Below are positions 1-8,757 of a DNA stretch of 14,962 nucleotides, piece by piece. The notes beneath the pieces are model-generated. The model did not search any database and was not told the origin of the DNA. It saw only the letters and a program-made list of their open reading frames with translations. This stretch comes from Acidobacteriota bacterium (lineage in GTDB: Bacteria; Acidobacteriota; Holophagae; Thermotomaculales; Thermotomaculaceae): NCBI GenBank assembly GCA_027067895.1, contig JAMOUY010000042.1, forward strand, positions 1-14,962, written 5' to 3'. Within the stretch, counting starts at the first letter, position 1, and each line of letters opens with the position of its first letter. A program made the translations under genes and the position numbers.

Positions 1-33
1 CCCTTGCGATTTGCCACGCAAATTATTCGGTTT

Positions 34-1785
34 TCAATTTTTAAAATCGTTCAGGAATTTTTTAATTCTTTCCGCTGTTTTTTTGTTTGTTATTTTTTCC
101 AAATCCTCTAAACTTACGCTTTTTATCCCTTCAACGGATTTAAATTCTTTTATGAGTTTTTGATAGGTTTTCTGCCCGATTCCGGGAATTTCAAGAAGAA
201 TTGAGTTTAGGTTTTTCTTTCTGTAAAGTTTTTTTCTGTATTCGTTGGCAAACCTGTGGCTTTCGTTTCTAACCTTTGTTATCAAACTTGCAAAGGGAAG
301 GGAGAAGTCAAGTTTAATTCTTTCGGGAAAGTTTTTTGAGAAAACAATTTCTTCTTTTTTGGCAATTGAGATTAAGTCAACCCTGCTTTCAAGTTTTAAT
401 TCTTTTATTGCCTTTAATGCCGAATTCAACTGCCCCTTTCCGCCGTCAATAACGATTAAGTCCGGCAGGGGAATTCCCCTCTTTTTGTCGCTTTCAAGCC
501 TTTTTTTCACCGCAAGGTAAATTGACTTGTAATCGTCGTTTATTCCCTCTTCAAGTTTAATTCTTCTGTAAAAACTTTTTTCTGGTTTTCCGTTTTTGAA
601 GCATACGGATGACGCAACGGTAAAGCATCCGCCTAAATGGGATATGTCAAAGCCGTAAATTGTGTCTGGGGTTTTTTCAAGTTTAAGGTAATCTTTCAGT
701 TTTTCAAGGCTTTTGCTTTGCTTTTCCTTTTCCCCGATAATGTAATTCAGGTTTTTTTCGGCAATTTCAACAAGTTTTTTGTATTTTCCCTTTTTTGAAA
801 TGTTTTTGATTTCAACTTTTTCTTTAAATCTAACGGTGTATGCCTCTTCAAGGATTTTTTTGTTTTCAATTTCAAAGTTTGTGAATATTGCGGGCACTCT
901 GTCCTTTAAAGAGGCTATATACATTTCCATAAAATTCTGGGTGGATTCAAATTTGTCTTTTTCAAAAAACAACTCCTTTTTGTCAACAATTCTGTTTCCC
1001 CTTAAATAAAGGATTAAAACAAAGTGCCAGTTTTCCTCTTTGTGAAAGATAAAGTCCGTGTCCGGCATATCTATGAATACCGCCTGCTTTTCCCTGAATT
1101 TTTTTAAGGCAAACAGAGTATCCCTCAATTTTGCCGCTTTCTCAAATTCAAGGTTTTCAGACGCTTCCGCCATTTTTTCTTCAATCTCTTTTTCAAGTTT
1201 TTTTAGTTTTCCCTCTAAAAAATTCTTTGCCATTTTAACGTTTTCAAGATAGTCCTTTTTTATTTCCGGTTTTACGCAGGGGGCGGCACACCTTGCTATT
1301 TGGTATTTCAAACACGGCCTTGTGATTTTTGAAAAATCCGTTTTGCAGGTTTTGAGTTTAAAGTATTTTTCAACAATGCCAATAATTTTTCTTACGCTTG
1401 AAGCGGAAGGGTATGGGCCGAAGTATTCTTTCTTTCCCTGTTGTTTTTTTCTCATAAAGTAAATTCCCGGAAATTCTTCGCTTAAATCAAGGAAAACATA
1501 GGGATAACTTTTGTCGTCCTTCAACTGAATGTTGAACTCGGGTTTGTGCTTTTTTATCAGCGAGTATTCAAGAAGAAGCGCCTCAACCTCGTTGTTTGTC
1601 AGGAAAAATTCTATGTCCTCTGCCTTTGAGAGAATAAGCACGTTTTTGTAATTACTTCTGTTGAAATATTGTGAAACCCTTTTTTTTAAATTCTTTGCTT
1701 TGCCGATATAAATGATTTTCCCGTTTTCGGCTTTGAAAATGTAAACGCCGGGTTTTTGAGGCAGTTGTTTTAGTTTTTCTTTCAC
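34..1785 (-). CDS. uvrC: UvrABC system protein C (excinuclease subunit C)
   Basis: Nucleotide excision repair nuclease that cuts the damaged strand on both sides of the lesion after UvrA/UvrB loading; cytoplasmic. The 583 residues are near the family's usual ~600 and all domains are present. The N-terminal GIY-YIG nuclease (about 10-90) shows G13-V-Y15, Y26-I-G28, R36, Y40, E73 and N85. Four cysteines (C147, C158, C166, C170) have nearly the spacing of the iron-sulfur ligands reported for E. coli UvrC. A UVR motif that binds UvrB lies at about 196-231. The RNase H-like second nuclease has D380, D447 and H510 as candidate catalytic residues. A helix-hairpin-helix (about 528-575, with PGIG) ends the protein. 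The start is GTG, which places the conserved LPxxPGVY segment right at the N-terminus. It begins 7 bp after the TPR gene's stop with no good Shine-Dalgarno, so translational coupling is likely. Confidence 0.97.
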   Translation of the reverse strand: MKEKLKQLPQKPGVYIFKAENGKIIYIGKAKNLKKRVSQYFNRSNYKNVLILSKAEDIEFFLTNNEVEALLLEYSLIKKHKPEFNIQLKDDKSYPYVFLDLSEEFPGIYFMRKKQQGKKEYFGPYPSASSVRKIIGIVEKYFKLKTCKTDFSKITRPCLKYQIARCAAPCVKPEIKKDYLENVKMAKNFLEGKLKKLEKEIEEKMAEASENLEFEKAAKLRDTLFALKKFREKQAVFIDMPDTDFIFHKEENWHFVLILYLRGNRIVDKKELFFEKDKFESTQNFMEMYIASLKDRVPAIFTNFEIENKKILEEAYTVRFKEKVEIKNISKKGKYKKLVEIAEKNLNYIIGEKEKQSKSLEKLKDYLKLEKTPDTIYGFDISHLGGCFTVASSVCFKNGKPEKSFYRRIKLEEGINDDYKSIYLAVKKRLESDKKRGIPLPDLIVIDGGKGQLNSALKAIKELKLESRVDLISIAKKEEIVFSKNFPERIKLDFSLPFASLITKVRNESHRFANEYRKKLYRKKNLNSILLEIPGIGQKTYQKLIKEFKSVEGIKSVSLEDLEKITNKKTAERIKKFLNDFKN

Positions 1786-1792
1786 GACAAAG

Positions 1793-3553
1793 TTAATAAG
1801 TGAAATCCGATATTACACTGTAATCTTCATCTTCCAAATTTATCAGTTTTTCAAATAGTTTCAGCGCTTCTTTTTGTTTTCCCAAAGCAATGTTTACTAT
1901 TCCCAAGTGATAGATTGTAAGAGAGTTGTTTGGGTCAATAAGCAGACTTTCTTTTAAAAGTTCTTCCGCTTTCTCGTATCTTTTAAGTCGGTAATTCGCC
2001 CATCCGAGAGCGTCCAAAGCGAAAGGCCTCAAATCCCTTGTTGAAAGTTTTAAAGCGGATTTTGCGTGTTCGGTTGCTTTTTCGGGTTTTTCAAGTTTTA
2101 TTAGGTCAAAGGCTATTAAAATGTTTGCAAAAGCTTTGGCGTATTTGCTTTTTGCCTTTTTTAGAAAATTTTCCATAAGGGATAGCGCTTCCTCATGTCT
2201 GTCCTGCAAGGTAAATCCACGGTGCATTATGCTGTATGCGTGAAACAATGTATTTTCGTTTTTGGTGTTTTTTAAAACTTTTTCCGCAAGTTCAATTCCC
2301 TTTTGCGCGTCTCCGTTTTCAATTAAAAGTTCCGCGGTTGTAAGTAAAAGTTGAGGATTATCCGGGATTTCTCTAAGTATTTTTTCATAGCATTTAATCG
2401 CTTCTTCCGTGTTGCCTTTTTCATACTGTTTTTCGCATTCTTTTGTGATTTTGTTGATTTCTTCGTTTAATTGAATTCCGGAAAAATCGTATTTTTTGCC
2501 TTTTTTAAAAGCGTTGAGTTCAAATCTCAACGGATTGAGGGATAAAACTCTTTCAAACATTACCTTTGCCTTTTTGTGCCAATTTAAGTCAAGGTAAATC
2601 ATTCCGAGGTGATAAAATGCGTTTTCAAAGTAAGGGTCAAGTTCAATTGCCTCTTTTAAAAATTTTTCCGCTTTTCTTTTTTTATTCAAATTTTTGTAGA
2701 TAAGTCCGAGAAAAAACAAAATTTCCGGTGTTTTTCTTAATTCAAGCGCTTGAAGCAGAAAGAATTCTGCAATTCTGTATTTTTCTTCATGAAAGTAAAT
2801 TACTCCCAAAACATAATAGGGCATAAATTCTTTTTGGTTTAGGTCAATAGCCTTTAAAAGAAACTCTTCCGCTTTTTGTTTTTTTCCTATTTCGTTCAAT
2901 GCTATCCCGAGAAAGAGATTTGTTTCATAATCGTCGGGGTTTAGAGTGAAAGACTTGATAAGATGCTCAATAGCCTTGGCGTAATCTCTCTTTTTGTAGT
3001 AAACCTCTCCGAGAAAAAGGTGTAATTTGTAATTATTTTTGTGTTTTTTTGATGCTTTTTCAAGTTGCTCCACCGCTTCTTCTCCTTTCCCGGAAAAATA
3101 CAGCGTTTCAACTTCGTTAAGGGTTTGAGCAAGTTGCTCTTTTTTTCTTTGGTTTTCCACAAGCAGAATTTCGTCTTTTAGAAACAGAAACTTATCTTTT
3201 TCCTTTTCAATAGCCATGTTTTGAAGCAGGTTGTCTTCCCAAACATGAGAGAATTTTTCCCTTTTTATGAGATTTTTTTCGGATAAAAGGTCAACAAGGG
3301 TGAAAAGCCCGCTTTTTAACGCAATAATTTCATTTTCAAGTTTTTCAGTCCTTGCGTTTAGAATGTCAATAGTCTCAAAAATTTCGGAAAAATTTTCTTC
3401 AAACCTTGATATAAGTTGGGTTACAACATTTTCACTGTCAAATTCGGATAAGTCTCCGAATTTCGGGTTTGTGTTTGCAAATAATTTTGCCCCGCAACTT
3501 AAACATATTTTTGTGTTTCCCGGATTTAAAAATCCGCATTTATGACAAATCAT
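1793..3553 (-). CDS. Zinc-ribbon and tetratricopeptide-repeat (TPR) protein
   Basis: Cytoplasmic scaffold-type protein with no signal peptide or membrane segment. The N-terminus is a short zinc ribbon with two CxxC pairs (C3/C6 and C17/C20). A helical, probably coiled-coil stretch follows at about 42-150. The rest is two blocks of TPR-like repeats, about 150-345 and 370-575, recognisable by recurring LGxxYxxxxxYxxAxxxxxxAxxLxP patterns (for example around 181-206, 247-272, 315-340 and 548-570). TPRs bind partner proteins; no enzymatic domain is seen and the partner is unknown. The ATG at 3553 follows an AGAGGT ribosome site (3559-3564) at 5 bp. It sits downstream of the hbd terminator and 7 bp upstream of uvrC, so it probably heads a TPR-uvrC unit. 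A possible -10 (TAAAAT on the minus strand, 3581-3586) has no good -35. Confidence 0.85.
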   Translation of the reverse strand: MICHKCGFLNPGNTKICLSCGAKLFANTNPKFGDLSEFDSENVVTQLISRFEENFSEIFETIDILNARTEKLENEIIALKSGLFTLVDLLSEKNLIKREKFSHVWEDNLLQNMAIEKEKDKFLFLKDEILLVENQRKKEQLAQTLNEVETLYFSGKGEEAVEQLEKASKKHKNNYKLHLFLGEVYYKKRDYAKAIEHLIKSFTLNPDDYETNLFLGIALNEIGKKQKAEEFLLKAIDLNQKEFMPYYVLGVIYFHEEKYRIAEFFLLQALELRKTPEILFFLGLIYKNLNKKRKAEKFLKEAIELDPYFENAFYHLGMIYLDLNWHKKAKVMFERVLSLNPLRFELNAFKKGKKYDFSGIQLNEEINKITKECEKQYEKGNTEEAIKCYEKILREIPDNPQLLLTTAELLIENGDAQKGIELAEKVLKNTKNENTLFHAYSIMHRGFTLQDRHEEALSLMENFLKKAKSKYAKAFANILIAFDLIKLEKPEKATEHAKSALKLSTRDLRPFALDALGWANYRLKRYEKAEELLKESLLIDPNNSLTIYHLGIVNIALGKQKEALKLFEKLINLEDEDYSVISDFTY

Positions 3554-3609
3554 AAAATACCTCTTTATTTACTCTCTCATATTTTACCAAAGTTAATCCT
3601 GTCGGGGAT

Positions 3610-3633
3610 AAAAAAAGCGGGGAAAATCCCCGC
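3610..3633 (-). terminator. Rho-independent terminator after hbd
   Basis: Perfect 7-bp GC-rich stem (3617-3623 with 3627-3633) and a 3-nt loop. On the minus strand it is followed by a run of seven T (3610-3616). It lies just past the hbd stop (3640-3642) and separates hbd from the TPR-uvrC unit. Confidence 0.88.
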
Positions 3634-3639
3634 CGATTT

Positions 3640-4497
3640 TTATTTGTTTGAGTAATCGTAAAACCCTTTGCCGGATTTTCTTCCCAAATACCCTGCGTCA
3701 ACCATTTTTACCAAAAGCGGGCAAGGTCTGTATTTCGGGTCTTTGAATCCGTCGTAAAGGACATTCATAATGAACAGGCATACGTCAAGCCCTATAAAGT
3801 CCGCAAGGGTTAAAGGGCCCATGGGATGATTCATTCCAAGTTTCATAACCTCGTCAATTGCTTCCGGTGTGCCGACCCCTTCCATTAAAGCAAAAATTGC
3901 TTCATTTATCATTGGCATTAAAATTCTGTTTGAGACAAAGCCGGGAAAATCGTTTACCTCAACGCCGACTTTATTCAGTTTTTCCGTTAACTCTTTCACT
4001 GTTTTAAAGGTTTCGTCGGAAGTCTGAGCCCCTCTGATTATTTCAACAAGTTTCATAACCGGGACGGGATTCATAAAGTGCATTCCTATAACTTTGTCAG
4101 ACCTTTTTGTTAATGCGGCAAGTTTTGTGATTGAGATTGAAGAGGTATTGGACGCGATAATTACGCCTTCTCTCAACATATTGTCAAGGTCTTGTATTAA
4201 CTGTTTTTTTATTTCAAAGTTTTCGGTAATTGCTTCAACAACAAAGTCGCAGTCTTTAAGTTGGTTTAAGTCTGTTGTCGGGGTGATTCTTGAAAGAATT
4301 TCCTTCTTTTCCTCTTCGGTCATTCTTCCCTTGTTTACCCCTCTTTGAAGGTTTTTGTCAATTGTTTTCATTCCCCTTTCAACAAATTCTTCTTTTACGT
4401 CTCTCATTATCACTTCAAATCCGTGCTGGGCAAACACGTGGGCTATGCCGTTGCCCATTGTTCCGGCGCCGCAAACTCCGATTTTTTTGATTTCCAT
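3640..4497 (-). CDS. hbd: 3-hydroxybutyryl-CoA dehydrogenase (3-hydroxyacyl-CoA dehydrogenase family)
   Basis: Cytoplasmic NAD(P)-dependent enzyme interconverting acetoacetyl-CoA and 3-hydroxybutyryl-CoA (or other short 3-hydroxyacyl-CoAs), used in butyrate-type fermentation, fatty-acid oxidation or PHB-type metabolism. Length (285) matches the stand-alone bacterial enzyme. The N-terminal Rossmann fold has GAGTMG (10-15) and D33 at the end of the second strand. The catalytic set is complete: S119, H140 (GMHFMNPVP), E152 and N190 (FVSNR). The C-terminal helical dimerisation domain is intact, ending with the family's [11 protein letters not shown]. The ATG has an excellent AGGAGG site (4503-4508) 5 bp upstream. 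It has its own promoter candidate and terminator, so it is probably monocistronic. No thiolase, crotonase or acyl-CoA dehydrogenase neighbour is present to tell the direction of flux. Confidence 0.95.
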   Translation of the reverse strand: MEIKKIGVCGAGTMGNGIAHVFAQHGFEVIMRDVKEEFVERGMKTIDKNLQRGVNKGRMTEEEKKEILSRITPTTDLNQLKDCDFVVEAITENFEIKKQLIQDLDNMLREGVIIASNTSSISITKLAALTKRSDKVIGMHFMNPVPVMKLVEIIRGAQTSDETFKTVKELTEKLNKVGVEVNDFPGFVSNRILMPMINEAIFALMEGVGTPEAIDEVMKLGMNHPMGPLTLADFIGLDVCLFIMNVLYDGFKDPKYRPCPLLVKMVDAGYLGRKSGKGFYDYSNK

Positions 4498-4531
4498 TTT
4501 TTCCTCCTAAAATTAATGTGAGTACTTCTTT

Positions 4532-4561
4532 ATTTTATGATTAAAACACGGTTTCAGGCAA
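4532..4561 (-). promoter_or_regulatory. Candidate sigma-70-type promoter of hbd
   Basis: On the minus strand, TTGCCT (4556-4561) and TAAAAT (4532-4537) are separated by 18 bp, about 35 bp upstream of the hbd start codon. Each box differs from consensus by one or two bases. Identified by eye only. Confidence 0.5.
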
Positions 4562-4622
4562 TTAATTTTGTGATTAAAATCAGTCTTTTTCTTTTTTTTT
4601 ATTTTTTTAATAAAGGTTGTAA

Positions 4623-4655
4623 TATAATATTTATCACAAAAGTATTTTCGGGGGG
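4623..4655 (+). promoter_or_regulatory. Candidate -10 box and unusual all-G ribosome site of the C25 protease gene
   Basis: A perfect TATAAT (4623-4628) lies in the divergent intergenic region, but the -35 position (around 4600-4605) is only T-rich. The ribosome binding site is GGGGGG (4650-4655), 4 bp before the ATG at 4660, rather than the AGGAGG-like sites of neighbouring genes. The upstream T/A tract (4584-4609) could act as an UP-like or bent element. Confidence 0.5.
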
Positions 4656-4659
4656 TTAA

Positions 4660-7600
4660 ATGAAAAAATTTTGGGTATTTTTTACTGCTTTTTTTATTGG
4701 ATTTTCTTTGTTTGCGTCCACTCCTGTTTCCGGAATAAGTGTTTCGGCTTCCGGCAACGGCTATCTTGAATTTGTTTTTGAGATGCCGGAGTATTCTTTG
4801 CAGGAAACAAACACAAAAAACGGTGTTTTTTACAAAATAAATTGTCCGGATATGGGATATGAGGCAACTTACGGCAGGCCTATGCTTCCTAAGGCAACGT
4901 TTTCTTTAATGCTTAAAGGCAATGTCATGCCTGAGATTGAAATTGTTTCTTATCAAAAGAAAACTGTAAAACTTGATTTTCCTGTTTTTCCGGTACAAAA
5001 GCCTTGGCCGAAATCAAGAAAACTTGAAGACAGGCCTTTTGTTTTTGACACTAATTTCTATCAAAACAGCACGGGCAATGACAAACTTTATTCCGTGGGG
5101 AAACCTTTTGTTGTAAGGGGTAAAAACGGAATAAGCATCACATTGTATCCTTTTGATTACAATGCCAAGGAAGGAATTCTTACTGTTTATTCAAAGATTA
5201 AGTTTAGGGTTAAAAATGTATCTGTTGATTCAGAGTATAATATAGACCCGGATAGAAAATTGTTTTCTTCCATGTTTTTGAATTACTTTGTTCCCGATTT
5301 TTCAAAGGGAAAAACCGTCTTAGGCAAGAAATTGCTTATTATTACACCGGCAAATTTCACTTCAACTCTTTCCGATTTCATTTCTCACAAACAGTCTCTC
5401 GGGTTTACAGTGGATGTTGCCACTCTTGACGATACCGGGCATACAAAAGATGAAATCAAGTCTTATATTCAGACAAAATACGACAACGTTGACACAAGGC
5501 CCGATTTTGTAATACTTGTAGGCGATACGGGTATTATTCCCGAATATGTGGGCAATACGACTAACAATCCACATACAGACCTTTACTATTCAACATTGGC
5601 AGGAAATGATTATTTTCCTGATGTTTATTTGGGAAGAATTTCTGTCAATAATGAGCAGGAACTGCAAAACGCTTTGAAGAAAATTATTGATATGGATAGC
5701 AGAATCGGCGGGTTGCCTAAAAAGGCGTGTTTTATTACTGCCGATGACAATTATCAGATTACGGAGGGCACTCACAATTACGTTATAGCAAATTATTTTA
5801 AGCCCGACGGATACGCATGCGACAAACTGTATGCGGAAACATACGGTGTAAGCGTTTCTGAAATTTCCGACACAATTAATGAGGGAAGAAATTTTGTTGT
5901 TTATTCAGGGCACGGAAACTATAATGAGTGGTCGATTACGTATTCTATTCGTTATCGCCAAAGCGATATAAGGAATTTGACAAACACTGTTTATCCCTTT
6001 GTTCTTTCATTTGCATGTCTTACAGGAAGATATGAATACACCGAATGTTTCGGGGAAACTTGGCTGCGGGCAGAGCACGGTGCATGCGCATTCTGGGGCT
6101 CTTCGGTTTATTCCTATTGGGATGAAGACGATGTGCTTGAAAGAATGGTTTTTAAGTCAATGTTTGTTGACAATATGAATCAGATTGGCCCGATGTTTGT
6201 TGAAGGAAAAATCTATCTTTACCAGTTTTACAACGGCACAGGAAGCACGGAAAGATATTTTCAGCAGTATAACCTTTTCGGAGATCCGTCAACATATACA
6301 AGTGTTTATGAGCCCGTAAGCATGGGTGCTCTTTTAATTGACAAAGAGCTTGTGTCTTGTTCGGGAACAGTTCATGCGGAAGTATGGGACAGCGACCTTT
6401 CTCAATCAAGCATTACCCTTTTGTTGAAAAACGTGAATACCGGGGAAGAATTTAATGTTGAGTTTCAGAAAACGGGCGAAGGCGTTTATTCCTGTGATAT
6501 TGATTTTTCTCACTATGCTGACAAATCCTCTTTCTTTGTTTTGTCTTATACCGATGAGCATTACGGAGATTCCGGTCAGAAAACTATTTCAAAAGAAATT
6601 GCTTTGGACTGCGATGCTCCCTCCCCCGTTTATTTTTATGCAACTTCAAACGGGGATTCGGGAAGTGTTGAAATTTCTTTAAACGAGAAATGTTCTTCCG
6701 GCACTGTGTCGGTATATTCTTCCAGCAACAAAGCGGTTGTGGCAACCCTTGTTCTTGACGGGCTTAGCGAGGGCGTTTTGTCCATTCCGAATCTTTCTCA
6801 GAATGAAACATATTATGCGGATTTGTCTTTTACAGATTATTCCGGCAACTCTTATCAGCAAAACGGTGTCCGTCTTTTTAAATCTTCTTCTTTTCAAAAC
6901 GTATTTTTTAATTCTTGCGACTCCGATGACGGGACGTTTTCTTACAACAATGTTGTAATAAATTCTTCTTCTTATCCCGGCTGGGAGATTGTGTCAAGCC
7001 GTAATGCAGTGTCAAACGGTACTTGTTGGTATGGGAAAGAATGGGATAAGTATGCCGAGGGGAAATTGGTATTAGGTCCAATTCAGGTTGGCGGAAACTC
7101 AATTCTTTCCTTTTATCATACCTTTTACCTTGAAAACGGCTACGATTACGGAGTGATTGAAATCTCTGACGACGGGGGAAATACTTATAAAAATGCAGGT
7201 GCACTAATCCTTCAAAACGGATATAACGGAAGCGCCGAGGTTGCGGACGGAAAGTACATGTCCGTTTATACCGGGGGTGAATTGGGTAAAATGAAGAAGG
7301 TTATAGTGTCTCTTTCGCCCTATACAGGCAAAGAGATTTATATACGTTTTAGGGTATATTCCGACCCGTCGGTGGCAATGCCTAATGGAGGATGGTATAT
7401 TGACGATGTAAAGATTGAATCAATATCCGGCAAAACATATACCAATGTCCTTGTCAATCTCAATCAAGATACGGTTGTTTCCTTGATAGGCAAGTTGGCA
7501 ACTTCCGCTGAATTAAAATTGTTTGACAATGCCGGAAATTTGTTTGTTACAAAGGATTGGACAATAAATTCTTATTCCGCAATTCATAAAAAACTTTCGG

Positions 7601-8715
7601 AATTATTTCCCGATGAAGAACTTAGCGATTCCCCGTACACCCTTGTTGTTGTTTCAAGTGAAAAACTCGGTGTATTCCAGATGGATGATTTTCAGGATTC
7701 AAGGGGAAATATGAGAAATTGGACGGAAGCGTGTTCAAACGTAAATTCCATTACATCGGTTGTTCCGCATATTGCTCCTGAAATTTGGTATTGGGATACT
7801 TTTGTACAGATGGCTTACATTGGAGAAAACGGAACATCAGGTTTTGCTTTGAGTTACTATCCTCTCAATTCTTTTTGCGAGTTTGACGGAAACAGTTACC
7901 ATCCGTTTCAGTCTGTCGAGTTTGACGTAATTGACACGATTTTTAACAATGTTTGGCCGGAATATCCCGTTGGTATGGCAAACTTGTATTCTTTGAACAA
8001 TGAAGGGAAGTTTACTTCTTTCTGCGCAACCGAAGTTTTTCAAGTTAAGGATAAAGATAATTCCGCAAGGCTGACTTTGGAACAAAGCAGAGGCAACACC
8101 TTGTATGTGGCTCATGTTGACAATTCTGATTATTGGTGGACAGGAGTGGCTATTGTTAATCCAAGTAGCGAGCAGTTGGCCATTGTGGATATTGTTCCTT
8201 TTGATAAAAACGGCAATAGATTTGAAGCGGGAAGGATAATGCTTAATCCGGGGGAAAAGTACGCGTTTGTTACTAAGGATTCTTTTCCTGCTGAATCCGC
8301 ATGGTTTGTAATAAATTCAAATATTCCGGTTATAGGCTACGAACTTTTCGGCACAATGAACAGAAAACTTCTTGCAGGTCTTGATTTGATTTCAAGGCCT
8401 TCCGTTGAGGTTTTGCTTCCCTGTGTCAATTCAAGCAACGATTGGTTCGGCATAACCATAGTAAATCCTTTTGCCTTGGATAATGCAGTTACCGTAAAAG
8501 GATACTTAAACGGGAACGAAGTTTTTTCAAAAGATTTAACGCTTGACGCTTATCAGAAATGGGTTGGTTTGTTGTCCAATTTGTATGACGGGGATGTTGA
8601 CCTTGTAAGAGTTTCTTCAAGCCTCGGCGTTGTTTCCTTTTGCCTTGAAGGAGACGGACATGACGATTCCACAATGACAAGGCTTGGTGGAGTGAAAGGA
8701 TTTATTCCTTATTGA
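4660..8715 (+). CDS. Secreted gingipain-type (family C25) cysteine protease with C-terminal IVNP modules
   Basis: Large exported endopeptidase, 1351 residues. A Sec signal peptide (1-19, cleavage near SLFA/STP) leads into a propeptide-like region (about 20-220). The C25 catalytic domain (about 222-550) carries VGDTGIIPEY (287-296), GNDYFPDVYLGR (315-326), the catalytic His in SGHGN (H418), the catalytic Cys in SFACLTG (C453) and the closing NLFGDPS (538-544). The His-Cys spacing is close to that of gingipain R. Two beta-sandwich, Ig-like stretches follow (about 555-650 and 655-745). Next is a MAM/immune-inhibitor-A-like domain (about 748-922, with EISDDGG and GGWYIDDVKI). Four related C-terminal modules (about 928-1345) finish the protein. 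No LPxTG anchor, transmembrane tail or recognisable type IX sorting domain is seen, so the export route past the inner membrane and the substrate are unknown. Monocistronic, ending at a shared terminator. Confidence 0.9.
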   Translation: MKKFWVFFTAFFIGFSLFASTPVSGISVSASGNGYLEFVFEMPEYSLQETNTKNGVFYKINCPDMGYEATYGRPMLPKATFSLMLKGNVMPEIEIVSYQKKTVKLDFPVFPVQKPWPKSRKLEDRPFVFDTNFYQNSTGNDKLYSVGKPFVVRGKNGISITLYPFDYNAKEGILTVYSKIKFRVKNVSVDSEYNIDPDRKLFSSMFLNYFVPDFSKGKTVLGKKLLIITPANFTSTLSDFISHKQSLGFTVDVATLDDTGHTKDEIKSYIQTKYDNVDTRPDFVILVGDTGIIPEYVGNTTNNPHTDLYYSTLAGNDYFPDVYLGRISVNNEQELQNALKKIIDMDSRIGGLPKKACFITADDNYQITEGTHNYVIANYFKPDGYACDKLYAETYGVSVSEISDTINEGRNFVVYSGHGNYNEWSITYSIRYRQSDIRNLTNTVYPFVLSFACLTGRYEYTECFGETWLRAEHGACAFWGSSVYSYWDEDDVLERMVFKSMFVDNMNQIGPMFVEGKIYLYQFYNGTGSTERYFQQYNLFGDPSTYTSVYEPVSMGALLIDKELVSCSGTVHAEVWDSDLSQSSITLLLKNVNTGEEFNVEFQKTGEGVYSCDIDFSHYADKSSFFVLSYTDEHYGDSGQKTISKEIALDCDAPSPVYFYATSNGDSGSVEISLNEKCSSGTVSVYSSSNKAVVATLVLDGLSEGVLSIPNLSQNETYYADLSFTDYSGNSYQQNGVRLFKSSSFQNVFFNSCDSDDGTFSYNNVVINSSSYPGWEIVSSRNAVSNGTCWYGKEWDKYAEGKLVLGPIQVGGNSILSFYHTFYLENGYDYGVIEISDDGGNTYKNAGALILQNGYNGSAEVADGKYMSVYTGGELGKMKKVIVSLSPYTGKEIYIRFRVYSDPSVAMPNGGWYIDDVKIESISGKTYTNVLVNLNQDTVVSLIGKLATSAELKLFDNAGNLFVTKDWTINSYSAIHKKLSELFPDEELSDSPYTLVVVSSEKLGVFQMDDFQDSRGNMRNWTEACSNVNSITSVVPHIAPEIWYWDTFVQMAYIGENGTSGFALSYYPLNSFCEFDGNSYHPFQSVEFDVIDTIFNNVWPEYPVGMANLYSLNNEGKFTSFCATEVFQVKDKDNSARLTLEQSRGNTLYVAHVDNSDYWWTGVAIVNPSSEQLAIVDIVPFDKNGNRFEAGRIMLNPGEKYAFVTKDSFPAESAWFVINSNIPVIGYELFGTMNRKLLAGLDLISRPSVEVLLPCVNSSNDWFGITIVNPFALDNAVTVKGYLNGNEVFSKDLTLDAYQKWVGLLSNLYDGDVDLVRVSSSLGVVSFCLEGDGHDDSTMTRLGGVKGFIPY
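7441..8694 (+). repeat. C-terminal IVNP-module array of the C25 protease (four modules)
   Basis: Protein-level repeat array, read by eye. Module A is residues 928-1015 (7441-7704): it lacks IVNP but keeps DNAGN, ELFPDEEL and SSEKLGVF. Module B is 1033-1130 (7756-8049), with VVPHI and WDTFV. Module C is 1148-1242 (8101-8385), with YWWTGVAIVNP and ELFGTMNRKLLAGL. Module D is 1249-1345 (8404-8694), with DWFGITIVNP. Modules B, C and D match, in the same order, three modules of the protein encoded at 9327-11876. Predominantly beta residues; function unknown. Confidence 0.72.
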
Positions 8716-8730
8716 TTTGGATAGAAAATT

Positions 8731-8757
8731 AAAGCCCGCGAAATGCGGGCTTTTTTT
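8731..8757 (+). terminator. Bidirectional hairpin terminator between convergent genes
   Basis: Nine-bp stem AAAGCCCGC/GCGGGCTTT (8731-8739 with 8745-8753), 5-nt loop, and T run to 8757 on the plus strand. It ends the C25 protease gene. The opposite-strand PEBP gene's stop codon (8756-8758) lies inside the T run. The minus strand after the hairpin is also T-rich, so it probably terminates both transcripts. Confidence 0.88.

Noticed and set aside
9..23. Short inverted repeat (ATTTGC/GCAAAT) just past the uvrC stop, possible terminator
   Set aside because: AT-rich stem with a 3-nt loop and no T run following it on the minus strand; not a convincing terminator.
4584..4609. T-rich tract as a terminator
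   Set aside because: No GC-rich hairpin precedes it on either strand; more likely part of the divergent promoter region.
5362..8680. Several open frames of 60-98 codons antisense to or out of frame with the C25 protease gene
   Set aside because: They lie wholly inside a gene with intact domains and show no recognisable domain or ribosome site; shadow frames.
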